The translations under genes and the position numbers were made by a program. The notes under the pieces were generated by a model, which was given only the letters and a program-made list of their open reading frames with translations, searched no databases and was not told the origin of the DNA. This document shows, piece after piece, positions 1 through 7,419 of a stretch of DNA of 64,000 bases. The stretch lies in contig NZ_JAUSUL010000001.1 of assembly GCF_030814015.1 (NCBI RefSeq), forward strand, positions 958,001-1,022,000, written 5' to 3'. Origin of the DNA: Amorphus orientalis (GTDB lineage: Bacteria; Pseudomonadota; Alphaproteobacteria; Rhizobiales; Amorphaceae). Positions within the stretch are counted from its first letter, which is position 1; every line of letters begins with the position of its first letter.

Positions 1-753
1 GACGGGGCGGCACCAGCCGGCGCTTGCCGCTTTGATTTTGACGGGAAAGCAGATCACCTCGAAGCCGGACGAGGGAAGCGTCTCCAGATTGGCGAGCTTC
101 TCCATGTGGCAATAGCCGTGGACCATCCCGGCGCGATGTCCTTCCCAGATCAGGGAGGCGTCGCCGGTCTCCGCGACCTTCTGGGCGGTGTAGGTGAACG
201 GCGCGTCCCAGCTCCACGCGTCGGTGCCGGTCACCTTCACGCCGCGGTCGGTCAGATAGAGGGTCGCGTCACGTCCCATCCCGCAGCCGGTCCCGACATA
301 GTCCGTCTCGCCATAGCGGTCGCCGGCGGCGGTGTTGACCAGCACGATGTCGCGCTCTTTCAGGTCATGGCCGATGCGCTTCAGCTCGGCCTCGACGTCG
401 GCGGCGGTGGCCACGTAGCCATTCTCGAAATGGCGGAAATCGAGTTTTACGCCGCGGCCCCAGCACCATTCCAGCGGCACCTCGTCGATGGTGATCGCCC
501 GCTGACCGCCGTCCATGGTGGAGTGGTAGTGATAGGGGGCGTCGATATGGGTCCCGTTGTGGGTGGAAATCGATACCTGCTCCACCGCCCAGCCTTCGCC
601 GCCGGGAAGCTGGTCGCGGGTCACGCCGGGGAAGAAAGACAGAAGCTGATCGGCGGTCTGCTCGTGGCCGAAATAGTCGATCCGCGGGCCGAGACCCGGC
701 GGGTCGGCGTACTCGGTGTTCTCCAGCGGGCGGGCGAGGTCGACGAGGCGCAT
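1..753 (-). CDS. Cyclase/kynurenine formamidase-like hydrolase, 3' end cut by window
   Basis: Reading the minus strand from the ATG at 753 gives 251 codons with no stop, so the C-terminus lies outside the window. About residue 65 there is THNGTHIDAPYHY, the HxGTHxDxPxH metal-binding signature of the cyclase family (PF04199), which includes kynurenine formamidase and related metal-dependent amide or lactone hydrolases. There is no signal peptide, so it is probably cytoplasmic. It is the last gene seen of an operon with a TRAP transporter (dctM ends 23 bp upstream), so it probably hydrolyses the imported compound or a product of it. The exact substrate cannot be read from the sequence. Confidence 0.88.
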   Translation of the reverse strand, partial: MRLVDLARPLENTEYADPPGLGPRIDYFGHEQTADQLLSFFPGVTRDQLPGGEGWAVEQVSISTHNGTHIDAPYHYHSTMDGGQRAITIDEVPLEWCWGRGVKLDFRHFENGYVATAADVEAELKRIGHDLKERDIVLVNTAAGDRYGETDYVGTGCGMGRDATLYLTDRGVKVTGTDAWSWDAPFTYTAQKVAETGDASLIWEGHRAGMVHGYCHMEKLANLETLPSSGFEVICFPVKIKAASAGWCRPV

Positions 754-776
754 GGGGGGTCTCCGGTTCGGGTCGG

Positions 777-2084
777 CTATCCGCCGAGGATGGCCAGGAC
801 AATCGGCGGAAACAGGATCACGAGCACGAGCACGGCGGCCATGATCAGGGCGAAGGGGGCCGCCCCCTTGAAGACATCGCCGAGTCCGATGCCGCTGTCC
901 TTGAGCGTGGACTGCACAACGAACACCGACAGGCCGAGCGGGGGCGTCAGCAGGCCGATTTCCACGGCCAGCACGGTGACGAGGCCGAGATGGATCGGGT
1001 CGATGCCGAGCTGCTGGGTGATCGGGAAGGCAAGCGGCACCGTGACCAGCATGATCGACGACGAATCCAGGATGGTGCCGAGAACGATCAGAAGCCCTGC
1101 GAACAGGAACAGGAAGCCGATCGGGCCGACCCCGGATGCGGTCGCGAATTCGGTGAGGGAGGCCGGGACGCCCGAAAAGGAGAGCATCCGGCCGTAGATC
1201 GAGGCGCCGATGATCAGGAACGACACCGCGGCGGTGATGTGTCCGGTCTGTACGGCGATCCGCCAGAAGCCGGTGGCGTTCACGCGCCGCAGCGCGAGGG
1301 TCAACGCCAGCGCGAGCAGGGCACCCACGGCGCCGGCCTCCGTGGGCGTGAAGAAGCCGGTGTAGATGCCACCGAGCACGACGGCCGCGAGCCCCAGGAC
1401 CGGCGCCAGCATGCGGAAATGGCTGCGCCCGGACGGAGCAGATGCGGCGGCGGCCGGTTTTTCGAAGAGGGAGGGGCGGAACCGGCCGAGGATCAGCAGG
1501 AAGGCACAGTAAGCGAGGGCCAGAAGGAGGCCGGGACCGACCCCGCCCAGAAACAGGTCGCCGATGGAGGAATCGGTCAGGACGGCGAACAGGATCAGGA
1601 GCAGGCTCGGCGGGATCAGCATGCCCAGAACCGAGGAGCCGGCCACCACGCCGACGGCAATCGATCTCGCGTAGCCGGCGGCCATCATCTCCGGCACGGC
1701 GACCTTGGCGAAGACGGCCGCGGAGGCGATGGAGATGCCGGTGATCGCCGCGAAGACGGCATTGGAAAGCACCGTCGCGATACCGAGCCCGCCGCGCACG
1801 TTGCGTGTCATCGCGCTGATGGCGGTGAAGGTGTCGCGTCCGAGGCCGCTTTCGGAGACGGCGATCCCCATCAGCACGAAGAGCGGCACCACGCCGAACG
1901 TGTAGCTGGCGATGCTCTCCGTCGCGGCGAGCGCGACGAAGGAGAAGGCGAGCTTGAGCTTGCCGGTAATCGCCCACACGCCGAACAGCGACACCGTGGA
2001 GAGCGCGATGGCGACATGGACGCCGGAATAGATCGCGACGACGATCGCGATCAGCGACAGGTAGCCGATCGTTAGCGGATCCAC
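777..2084 (-). CDS. dctM: TRAP transporter large membrane subunit, DctM family (system 1)
   Basis: The 435-residue protein is almost wholly hydrophobic with about a dozen membrane segments, the usual size and make-up of DctM, the subunit that carries substrate across the inner membrane using the sodium gradient. Family-typical stretches include VPLFVLMGIAVSESGLG near residue 65 and GSSVLGMLIPPSLLLI near residue 150. It follows dctQ by 6 bp and precedes the cyclase gene by 23 bp on the minus strand, so the four genes dctP-dctQ-dctM-cyclase form one operon. It is clearly a paralogue of the DctM at 27923-29236. Confidence 0.93.
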   Translation of the reverse strand: MDPLTIGYLSLIAIVVAIYSGVHVAIALSTVSLFGVWAITGKLKLAFSFVALAATESIASYTFGVVPLFVLMGIAVSESGLGRDTFTAISAMTRNVRGGLGIATVLSNAVFAAITGISIASAAVFAKVAVPEMMAAGYARSIAVGVVAGSSVLGMLIPPSLLLILFAVLTDSSIGDLFLGGVGPGLLLALAYCAFLLILGRFRPSLFEKPAAAASAPSGRSHFRMLAPVLGLAAVVLGGIYTGFFTPTEAGAVGALLALALTLALRRVNATGFWRIAVQTGHITAAVSFLIIGASIYGRMLSFSGVPASLTEFATASGVGPIGFLFLFAGLLIVLGTILDSSSIMLVTVPLAFPITQQLGIDPIHLGLVTVLAVEIGLLTPPLGLSVFVVQSTLKDSGIGLGDVFKGAAPFALIMAAVLVLVILFPPIVLAILGG

Positions 2085-2090
2085 GGCGGC

Positions 2091-2633
2091 CTACTCCGGA
2101 TGCCGCAGGCGCCGGGCAGCGATCAGCGCGGACAGAAGGAACGACAGCGACAGCAGCACCGAGCCGGCCACGATGATGGCCAGGAAGGGCCAGACGGGGA
2201 GGGTGAAGTGGCCCGACACCCCCTCCATCTCGCCGCGCTCGAAGGCCCGGACCACCTTGGGCCAGACCGCCCAGGCAAGTGCGGCGGTAAAGCCGAGGCC
2301 GATCAACTGGGCGACCAGATCGAAGCCGGCCGCAATACGCGGGCGCGATTTCGCGATGAGGGTCAGGAGACCGTCGGAGCGGATCATCTGACCCTTCCAG
2401 TGGGTGTGTGCGACCTGAAGGAAGACGATGCCCACGATGGAATACTTGACCATCTCCGGTACACCCGCGATGGGGCTTAGAAAGGCGTTCCGCCCGACCA
2501 CGTCGGCCACGATCAGCACCATCAGGAGCAGGATCCAGGTGGTGGCGACGACGTTGGTCAGGGACATGACCAGACCGAGGAGCCGGACGAGTGCCGGCTC
2601 CCGTGTGTCCATTGTGGTGGGGGCGGACGCCAT
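2091..2633 (-). CDS. dctQ: TRAP transporter small membrane subunit, DctQ family (system 1)
   Basis: The 180-residue protein has four hydrophobic segments, the normal architecture of DctQ, which pairs with DctM in the inner membrane. VADVVGRNAF near residue 45 is the typical first-helix signature of the family. It lies between dctP (12 bp upstream) and dctM (6 bp downstream). A second in-frame ATG eight codons in (2612) is an alternative start, and neither start has a strong ribosome-binding site. Confidence 0.9.
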   Translation of the reverse strand: MASAPTTMDTREPALVRLLGLVMSLTNVVATTWILLLMVLIVADVVGRNAFLSPIAGVPEMVKYSIVGIVFLQVAHTHWKGQMIRSDGLLTLIAKSRPRIAAGFDLVAQLIGLGFTAALAWAVWPKVVRAFERGEMEGVSGHFTLPVWPFLAIIVAGSVLLSLSFLLSALIAARRLRHPE

Positions 2634-2645
2634 TCCGGGACCGGC

Positions 2646-3716
2646 CTAGTTCTGGGTCCAGTCGCGCGGCAGCTCGGCCCCGCCGGCGCGCAGCTTGTCG
2701 AGATAGGTTTCGACCACGACGGTGCCGGCCAGGCCCTTGTCCTCCTGCTCCTTCGCCCATTCCATGGGGATGTTGGGCAGCGCGTTGGCCCACTCCGCCT
2801 GGGCCTCGGGCGAGAGTTCGGAAATCTCCGCGCCGTTTTCCTCCATAGAGGTGAAGGCGGCCTGCACGCGCTGCTCCAAGCCGGCGCGGTATGCCTTGGC
2901 GAAGGCCTCGACGCCGGTGTCGATGGCGGCCTTCACCTCGTCGGGCAGGCCGTCGTACCAGTCCTTGTTGGCGACGATGCCGCCGGCATACTGGGCGCCG
3001 AAATGGGTCCGGGTCACGTACTTGGCCACCTCTTGCAGCTTGGCGGCTGCAGCGGCCGTCGGAAACACGATGACGCCCTCGGTTACACCGGTCTGAAGGT
3101 CGTTGTAGTAGGTGGTCAGGTTGCCGGAAACGCCAACGGCGCCGGTGCCCTTCAGCCAGTTAACGGCCGGTCCGGGGGCATTGATCTTGCGGCCTTCCAG
3201 ATCCGCGATGGAGTCCACCGGGAACTGGGTCATCAGGAGATAGTCCTCCAGCCCGAAGCCGCCGCCGAGATAGACCAGATCGTGCTCCTCCCAAAGCTTG
3301 CGCATGTCGGGGATCTCGTCGTGCATGTCGTCGACCGAGGTCAGCACGAGGTCCACGTCCGGTGAACCGAACGGCGTGACGTAGGAGACGTTCTGCAGGG
3401 ACAGGAGCGACGGCTCGAACAGGCTCGGAACGATCCCGATCTGGGCGAGCCCGTCCTCCAGGGCCTCCAGCTCGCCGCCAACATTGGCCAGCGTGCCGCC
3501 ATAGGCCTCCATCCAGTCGATGTCGTAGTCGGTGCCTTCGAGCGCCTGGTCGACGGCCGGGATGAAGGCTTCGCTCAGCGTCTTCACCCACAGGAAGACC
3601 GGCGGATGGCCGTTGACCACGGTTGCGTCGATCGTTTCGGCATGGGCAGGGCCGGCGGCGGCGGTGGCGAGCATGGCGGAGACGGCCGCGCCGCCGAGAA
3701 GCGAGCGTAATGACAT
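2646..3716 (-). CDS. dctP: TRAP transporter periplasmic substrate-binding protein, DctP family (system 1)
   Basis: The ATG at 3716 was chosen because GGGAGGA sits 4 bases before it and the protein then opens with a signal peptide (MSLRSLLGGAAVSAM, cleavage near AHA-ET). The mature part has the DctP fold, including the TTYYNDLQTGV stretch of the ligand-binding hinge. It delivers substrate to the DctQM pair encoded next in the operon. In most DctP proteins the carboxylate is clamped by an Arg in a KxRxP-type motif; here that place reads RKINAPG, with Asn instead of Arg. It resembles the DctP at 26256-27329, so the two systems may take related ligands. The 390-codon frame starting further upstream is less likely because it would begin before the signal peptide. 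Confidence 0.92.
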   Translation of the reverse strand: MSLRSLLGGAAVSAMLATAAAGPAHAETIDATVVNGHPPVFLWVKTLSEAFIPAVDQALEGTDYDIDWMEAYGGTLANVGGELEALEDGLAQIGIVPSLFEPSLLSLQNVSYVTPFGSPDVDLVLTSVDDMHDEIPDMRKLWEEHDLVYLGGGFGLEDYLLMTQFPVDSIADLEGRKINAPGPAVNWLKGTGAVGVSGNLTTYYNDLQTGVTEGVIVFPTAAAAAKLQEVAKYVTRTHFGAQYAGGIVANKDWYDGLPDEVKAAIDTGVEAFAKAYRAGLEQRVQAAFTSMEENGAEISELSPEAQAEWANALPNIPMEWAKEQEDKGLAGTVVVETYLDKLRAGGAELPRDWTQN

Positions 3717-3829
3717 CAGATCCTCCCGTGTCGGTCCGTTCGACGGGCCGAGCCGGCCGTCCTGGACCCCTGTTCGCGCATCCTTGCCAGACTCGGCGCG
3801 CACGCCTTTCATGGCCACAGGCCACTCGG

Positions 3830-3868
3830 CTTGATAAATTTATCTGAACGTACGTATAAATTGTCAAG
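3830..3868. promoter_or_regulatory. Candidate operator between dctP and the divergent TetR gene
   Basis: The outer ends, CTTGATAAATT and its imperfect complement AATTGTCAAG, form a dyad centred near 3849. Inside are a perfect 12-bp palindrome GATAAATTTATC (3833-3844) and an 8-bp palindrome ACGTACGT (3848-3855). It is AT-rich in a GC-rich region and lies in the 180-bp gap between two divergent genes, the usual place for a TetR binding site. Binding by the neighbouring regulator is inference. Confidence 0.5.
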
Positions 3869-3896
3869 CGTGGAAAACAGGCGAGGACAGTCGGGC

Positions 3897-4622
3897 GTGA
3901 CGAAGACGCGGACCGGCCGGGCAGACGATGCTTCCGACGTCAGGGAGGTCGGCCCGGCCAAGGAAGATGGACGGCTTCTGCGCGGCGAGGCAACGCGCGA
4001 GCGGGTGCTGGATGCGGCCGAGCGCCTGTTCGCCGACCAGGGCTTCGATGCGGTCTCGATCCGCCAGATCGCCCAGGAAGCCGGCGTGACCCTCGGCGTC
4101 GTCGGGTTTCACGGCGGGGCAAAACTCGACCTCTTCCGGACCATCCTCGCGCGCCGGGTGGAGATGCTGTCTTCGGTGCGGCTGAAAGCGCTCGACGGGA
4201 TCGACGCGCGGCGGGAACCGGCCACGCTTCACGAACTCGTCGACGCCTATATCGGGCCCTATATCGAGTTTGCAGCCGAGGGCGACCCGCAGTGGAATGC
4301 CTATGCGCGGCTGATCGCACGCACTGTCAGCGACGACCGCTGGTACCCGCAGGTGCGCGACTTCTACGATCCCGTGGCCCGTCGGTACATCGACGCGATC
4401 GCGCGGCTCTATCCGTCGGCCGACCGGGAGACGATTGCCGCGGCGCTGGTGATGTCGGTGGCGTGCATGCTGTCGGTGGTGGCCTCGACCGCCCGGATCG
4501 CGGGCCTGTCCCAGGCGGAGGCCGCCGATCTGCCGACCGGGGCGCCGGACGTACGGGCCTACAAATCGGTGCTGATCGATTTCTGCGCCGGCGGCATCGA
4601 GCGGGCGATCACGTCCGCCTGA
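3897..4622 (+). CDS. TetR/AcrR-family transcriptional regulator
   Basis: An N-terminal TetR helix-turn-helix is clear (RERVLDAAERLFADQGF, then VSIRQIAQEAGVTLGVVGFH), followed by an all-helical ligand-binding domain of about 150 residues, the normal size. GTG at 3897 was preferred because GAGGA lies 9 bases before it; GTG at 3870 and ATG at 3831 are in frame, but the ATG lies inside the candidate operator. The end of the DNA-binding domain reads GFHGGAKLDLF where most members have YYHFGSKEGLF, a mild departure. Divergent placement from the dctP operon suggests it represses that operon, its own gene, and perhaps the CoA-transferase genes that follow 85 bp downstream. Confidence 0.85.
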   Translation: MTKTRTGRADDASDVREVGPAKEDGRLLRGEATRERVLDAAERLFADQGFDAVSIRQIAQEAGVTLGVVGFHGGAKLDLFRTILARRVEMLSSVRLKALDGIDARREPATLHELVDAYIGPYIEFAAEGDPQWNAYARLIARTVSDDRWYPQVRDFYDPVARRYIDAIARLYPSADRETIAAALVMSVACMLSVVASTARIAGLSQAEAADLPTGAPDVRAYKSVLIDFCAGGIERAITSA

Positions 4623-4707
4623 GCACCTCCGTCTCGCCGCTTGCGCTTCGCGGTTGAAATGCGGCAAGTTCCGCCGGGCTCAGCCGGTTCAATCAAGAAG
4701 ATCGAGT

Positions 4708-5562
4708 ATGACCAAGTTCCTTTCCCTACACGATGCCATTGCGCAGAACGTTCACGACGGGGACGTCGTCGCGTTCGAGGGGTTCACCCACCTAATTCCG
4801 ATCGCCGCGGGCCACGAGGCGATCCGCCAGGGCATCAAGGACCTGACCGTGGTCCGCATGACGCCCGACATCATCTACGACCAGATGATCGGCATGGGCA
4901 TGGTGAAGAAGGCGATCTTCTCCTATGCCGGCAATCCGGGCGTGGGGCTTCTGCGCCGGATGCGGGATGCCGTCGAGAACGCCTGGCCGCGCCCGCTGGA
5001 GATCGAGGAACACAGCCACGCCGCCATGGCGAACGCCTACGAGGCCGGTGCTGCCGGCCTGCCCTGCGCGATCTTCCGCGGCTACAAGGGTGCCGATCTC
5101 GCGAACGTCAACCCGAATATCAGGTCGGTGACCTGCCCCTTTACCGGGGAAGAGCTCGCCGCGGTTCCGGCCATCCGTCCGGACGTGTCCGTCATCCATG
5201 CCCAGAAGGCCGACGCCAAGGGCAACGTCCTCGTCGAAGGCATCGTCGGTATCCAGAAGGAAGCCGTGCTCGCCGCAAAGCGCGCCGTCGTCACCGTGGA
5301 AGAGGTCGTCGACGATCTGGAGTGCGGGCCGAACGCCTGCGTGCTGCCGGACTGGACCATCGCCGCGATCGCCGTCGTGCCGGGTGGGGCGCATCCGTCC
5401 TATACCCAGGGCTATTACGACCGGGACAACTCCACCTATCTGGAATGGGACAAGGTGTCGGCGGACCGCGAGGCCTTCCAGACCTGGATCGAGGACAATG
5501 TGCTCGACGTCGGACCGGACGTCTTTGCCCAGCGCATCGAGAATTTGAGGAGCGCCGCATGA
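4708..5562 (+). CDS. Class I CoA-transferase subunit A (glutaconate/3-oxoacid type)
   Basis: The 284-residue product matches the alpha subunit of family I CoA-transferases such as GctA: an N-terminal GDVVAFEGFTH glycine-rich CoA-binding region near residue 20 and APxxxHP-type VPGGAHPS near residue 225. The ATG at 4708 was chosen since it starts the conserved domain and leaves room for the upstream TetR gene. The gene overlaps the B subunit by 4 bp (ATGA), so the two are translationally coupled. The enzyme would move CoA from a donor such as succinyl-CoA or acetyl-CoA onto a carboxylic acid in the cytoplasm. The ring-opening hydrolases IpdAB share this fold and are an alternative, but the B subunit keeps a glutamate at the catalytic position. 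Confidence 0.88.
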   Translation: MTKFLSLHDAIAQNVHDGDVVAFEGFTHLIPIAAGHEAIRQGIKDLTVVRMTPDIIYDQMIGMGMVKKAIFSYAGNPGVGLLRRMRDAVENAWPRPLEIEEHSHAAMANAYEAGAAGLPCAIFRGYKGADLANVNPNIRSVTCPFTGEELAAVPAIRPDVSVIHAQKADAKGNVLVEGIVGIQKEAVLAAKRAVVTVEEVVDDLECGPNACVLPDWTIAAIAVVPGGAHPSYTQGYYDRDNSTYLEWDKVSADREAFQTWIEDNVLDVGPDVFAQRIENLRSAA

Positions 5563-6353
5563 GCGATCTCGGTTTCACCCCCGACGAAATCATGACCATT
5601 GCGGCGGCCCGCGCGCTGACCAACGACGACGTCTGCTTCGTCGGCATCGGCGCACCGTCCGCCGCCTGCAACGTGGCCCGGCTGACCCACGCGCCGGACA
5701 TCACGCTGATCTACGAATCCGGAACCATCGGCACGGCGCCCGACGTGCTGCCACTGTCCATCGGCGACGGCGAGCTGTGCGAGACGGCGGTGACCACGGT
5801 CGCGGTGCCGGAGATGTTCCGATACTGGCTGCAGGGCGGGCGGATCTCGATCGGCTTTCTGGGTGCGGCCCAGCTCGACCGGTTCGGCAACATCAACACC
5901 ACCGTGATCGGCGACTACAACAAGCCGAAGGTGCGGCTGCCGGGCGGCGGCGGGGCGCCGGAGATCGCGTCGTCGTGCGGTGAGATCTACATCACCATGA
6001 AGCAGTCCCTGCGCGGCATGGTGGAGAAGATCGATTTCTTCACCTCGTTCGGCCACGGCGAAGGCGGCGATCACCGCCAGCGTCTCGGCATCACCACCAA
6101 GGGGCCGACCCGTCTGATCACCGACCTCGCCATGTGGAAGCCGGATCCGGAGACGAAGGAGTTCACCGTGGTGTCGCTGCATCCGGGCGTCACCCGTGAC
6201 GACGTCCAGGCGACCTGCGGATGGACCGTGAAATTCGCCGACGATCTGGAAGAGACCCCGCGGCCGACGGAGCTGGAGCTGACGACGCTGCGGGACCTCA
6301 AGGCGCGCACCGAGGCGGCGCATTCGGGCGGACGCAAGCCGAAGGCCGCATGA
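5559..6353 (+). CDS. Class I CoA-transferase subunit B
   Basis: The 264-residue product is the partner of the preceding subunit. YESGTIG near residue 50 places a glutamate where family I enzymes have the Glu that forms the glutamyl-CoA thioester, which argues for true CoA-transferase activity. LPGGGGAPEIAS near residue 130 is the typical glycine loop. It overlaps subunit A by 4 bp. Together with the TRAP operon and cyclase to the left, it probably activates an imported carboxylic acid, but no specific substrate can be assigned. Confidence 0.88.
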   Translation: MSDLGFTPDEIMTIAAARALTNDDVCFVGIGAPSAACNVARLTHAPDITLIYESGTIGTAPDVLPLSIGDGELCETAVTTVAVPEMFRYWLQGGRISIGFLGAAQLDRFGNINTTVIGDYNKPKVRLPGGGGAPEIASSCGEIYITMKQSLRGMVEKIDFFTSFGHGEGGDHRQRLGITTKGPTRLITDLAMWKPDPETKEFTVVSLHPGVTRDDVQATCGWTVKFADDLEETPRPTELELTTLRDLKARTEAAHSGGRKPKAA

Positions 6354-6384
6354 CGCGCGTGAGTGGAGCGGCGGTGGTGTCCCG

Positions 6385-7173
6385 ATGACGAAAAAACCGC
6401 CGCCCATTCCGAAGCTCGACAAGACCAGCTACCGCCACCAGCTCCATGCGCTACAGATCGAGCTGGTGAAGCTGCAGCGCCACTTCATCCGCTGCGACGA
6501 CAAGATCCTGGTGATCGTTGAAGGCCGGGACACGGCCGGCAAGGATGGGGTGATCAAGCGGATCACCGAGCACCTGAGCCCGCGCGAGACCCGCACCGTC
6601 GCGCTCGGCAAACCCTCAGATAGGGACCGCTCCGCCTGGTACTTCCAGCGCTACGTGCCGCATCTTCCGGCGGCGCAGGAGTTCGTCCTGTTCAACCGGA
6701 GCTGGTACAATCGCGCCGGCGTCGAGCGGGTCATGGGGTTCTGCAGCGAAGGCGAGTATCAGGAGTTCATGGAAACGGTGCTCGAATTCGAGCACATGCT
6801 GGTCCGCTCCGGCATCAAGCTGATGAAATACTATCTCGACATCAGTTTGCCGGAGCAGCTGGAGCGGCTTGAGGCGCGGCGGACCGATCCGCTGAAACAG
6901 TGGAAGGTCTCGCCGATCGACGAGACTGCCGCCGAGCATTGGGACGCCTACAGCACCGCCCGCAACGAGATGCTGGCCCGCACCCACAATCCGATCACGC
7001 CGTGGACGATCGTACGCGCCGACGTGAAGCGTCAGGCACGGGTCAACCTGATCGCGGACCTGCTCTCCCGGCTGGACTACGCCGAGAAGGACCCGGGCGT
7101 TCTTGCGATCGATCCCACCATCGTTTTCGACTTCAAACCGCGGTTCATTTCGTCGGGGCTGATTGCGCCCTGA
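6385..7173 (+). CDS. ppk2: Polyphosphate kinase 2 family protein
   Basis: The 262-residue protein has the PPK2 Walker A motif GRDTAGKDG near residue 50 and the Walker B region FNRSWYNRAGVE near residue 110. The lid contains the arginine-rich segment RRTDPLKQWKVSPID near residue 165. PPK2 enzymes transfer phosphate between polyphosphate and nucleotides, usually making GTP or ATP from the diphosphate. Its length is that of single-domain PPK2. It starts 31 bp after the CoA-transferase and points the same way, so co-transcription is possible, but there is no obvious functional link. Direction and nucleotide preference cannot be read from the sequence. Confidence 0.92.
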   Translation: MTKKPPPIPKLDKTSYRHQLHALQIELVKLQRHFIRCDDKILVIVEGRDTAGKDGVIKRITEHLSPRETRTVALGKPSDRDRSAWYFQRYVPHLPAAQEFVLFNRSWYNRAGVERVMGFCSEGEYQEFMETVLEFEHMLVRSGIKLMKYYLDISLPEQLERLEARRTDPLKQWKVSPIDETAAEHWDAYSTARNEMLARTHNPITPWTIVRADVKRQARVNLIADLLSRLDYAEKDPGVLAIDPTIVFDFKPRFISSGLIAP

Positions 7174-7419
7174 GATCCGGCCCGAGGCTCGCGCGATGGC
7201 ACGAAACAACGGGTCGGTGCGTTGCCCAGCACCCGGAATGCGTCGTCTGCATCACGCAAGACGGTCCAGACTCGAATCCTGTTCCATGTTATTGCTGATT
7301 GTTATTGCCCCTTGTTTTTCAGGGGGATAAAGACATTCGCCGGTCGCGCTGAGATCGCTTTGTTAGGCGGCAAAAAAAGTGCGGTGAACGGCGGTTTCGA
7401 TTGGTCGGATGGTTGGCGA

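Noticed and set aside
990-2075. A 361-codon plus-strand frame opposite dctM (system 1)
   Set aside because: Low-complexity Arg/Glu/Gly/Asp-rich shadow of a membrane-protein gene with clear family motifs on the other strand.
4641-5558. A long plus-strand frame reading through subunit A into subunit B of the CoA-transferase
   Set aside because: The first 300 codons are an out-of-frame Arg/Gly-rich reading of subunit A. Subunit B starts at 5559 with a normal coupled start.
7255-7300. tRNA-like stretch GACTCGAATCCTG before autotransporter copy 1
   Set aside because: The T-loop-like bases have no pairing arms and no acceptor stem could be built around them.
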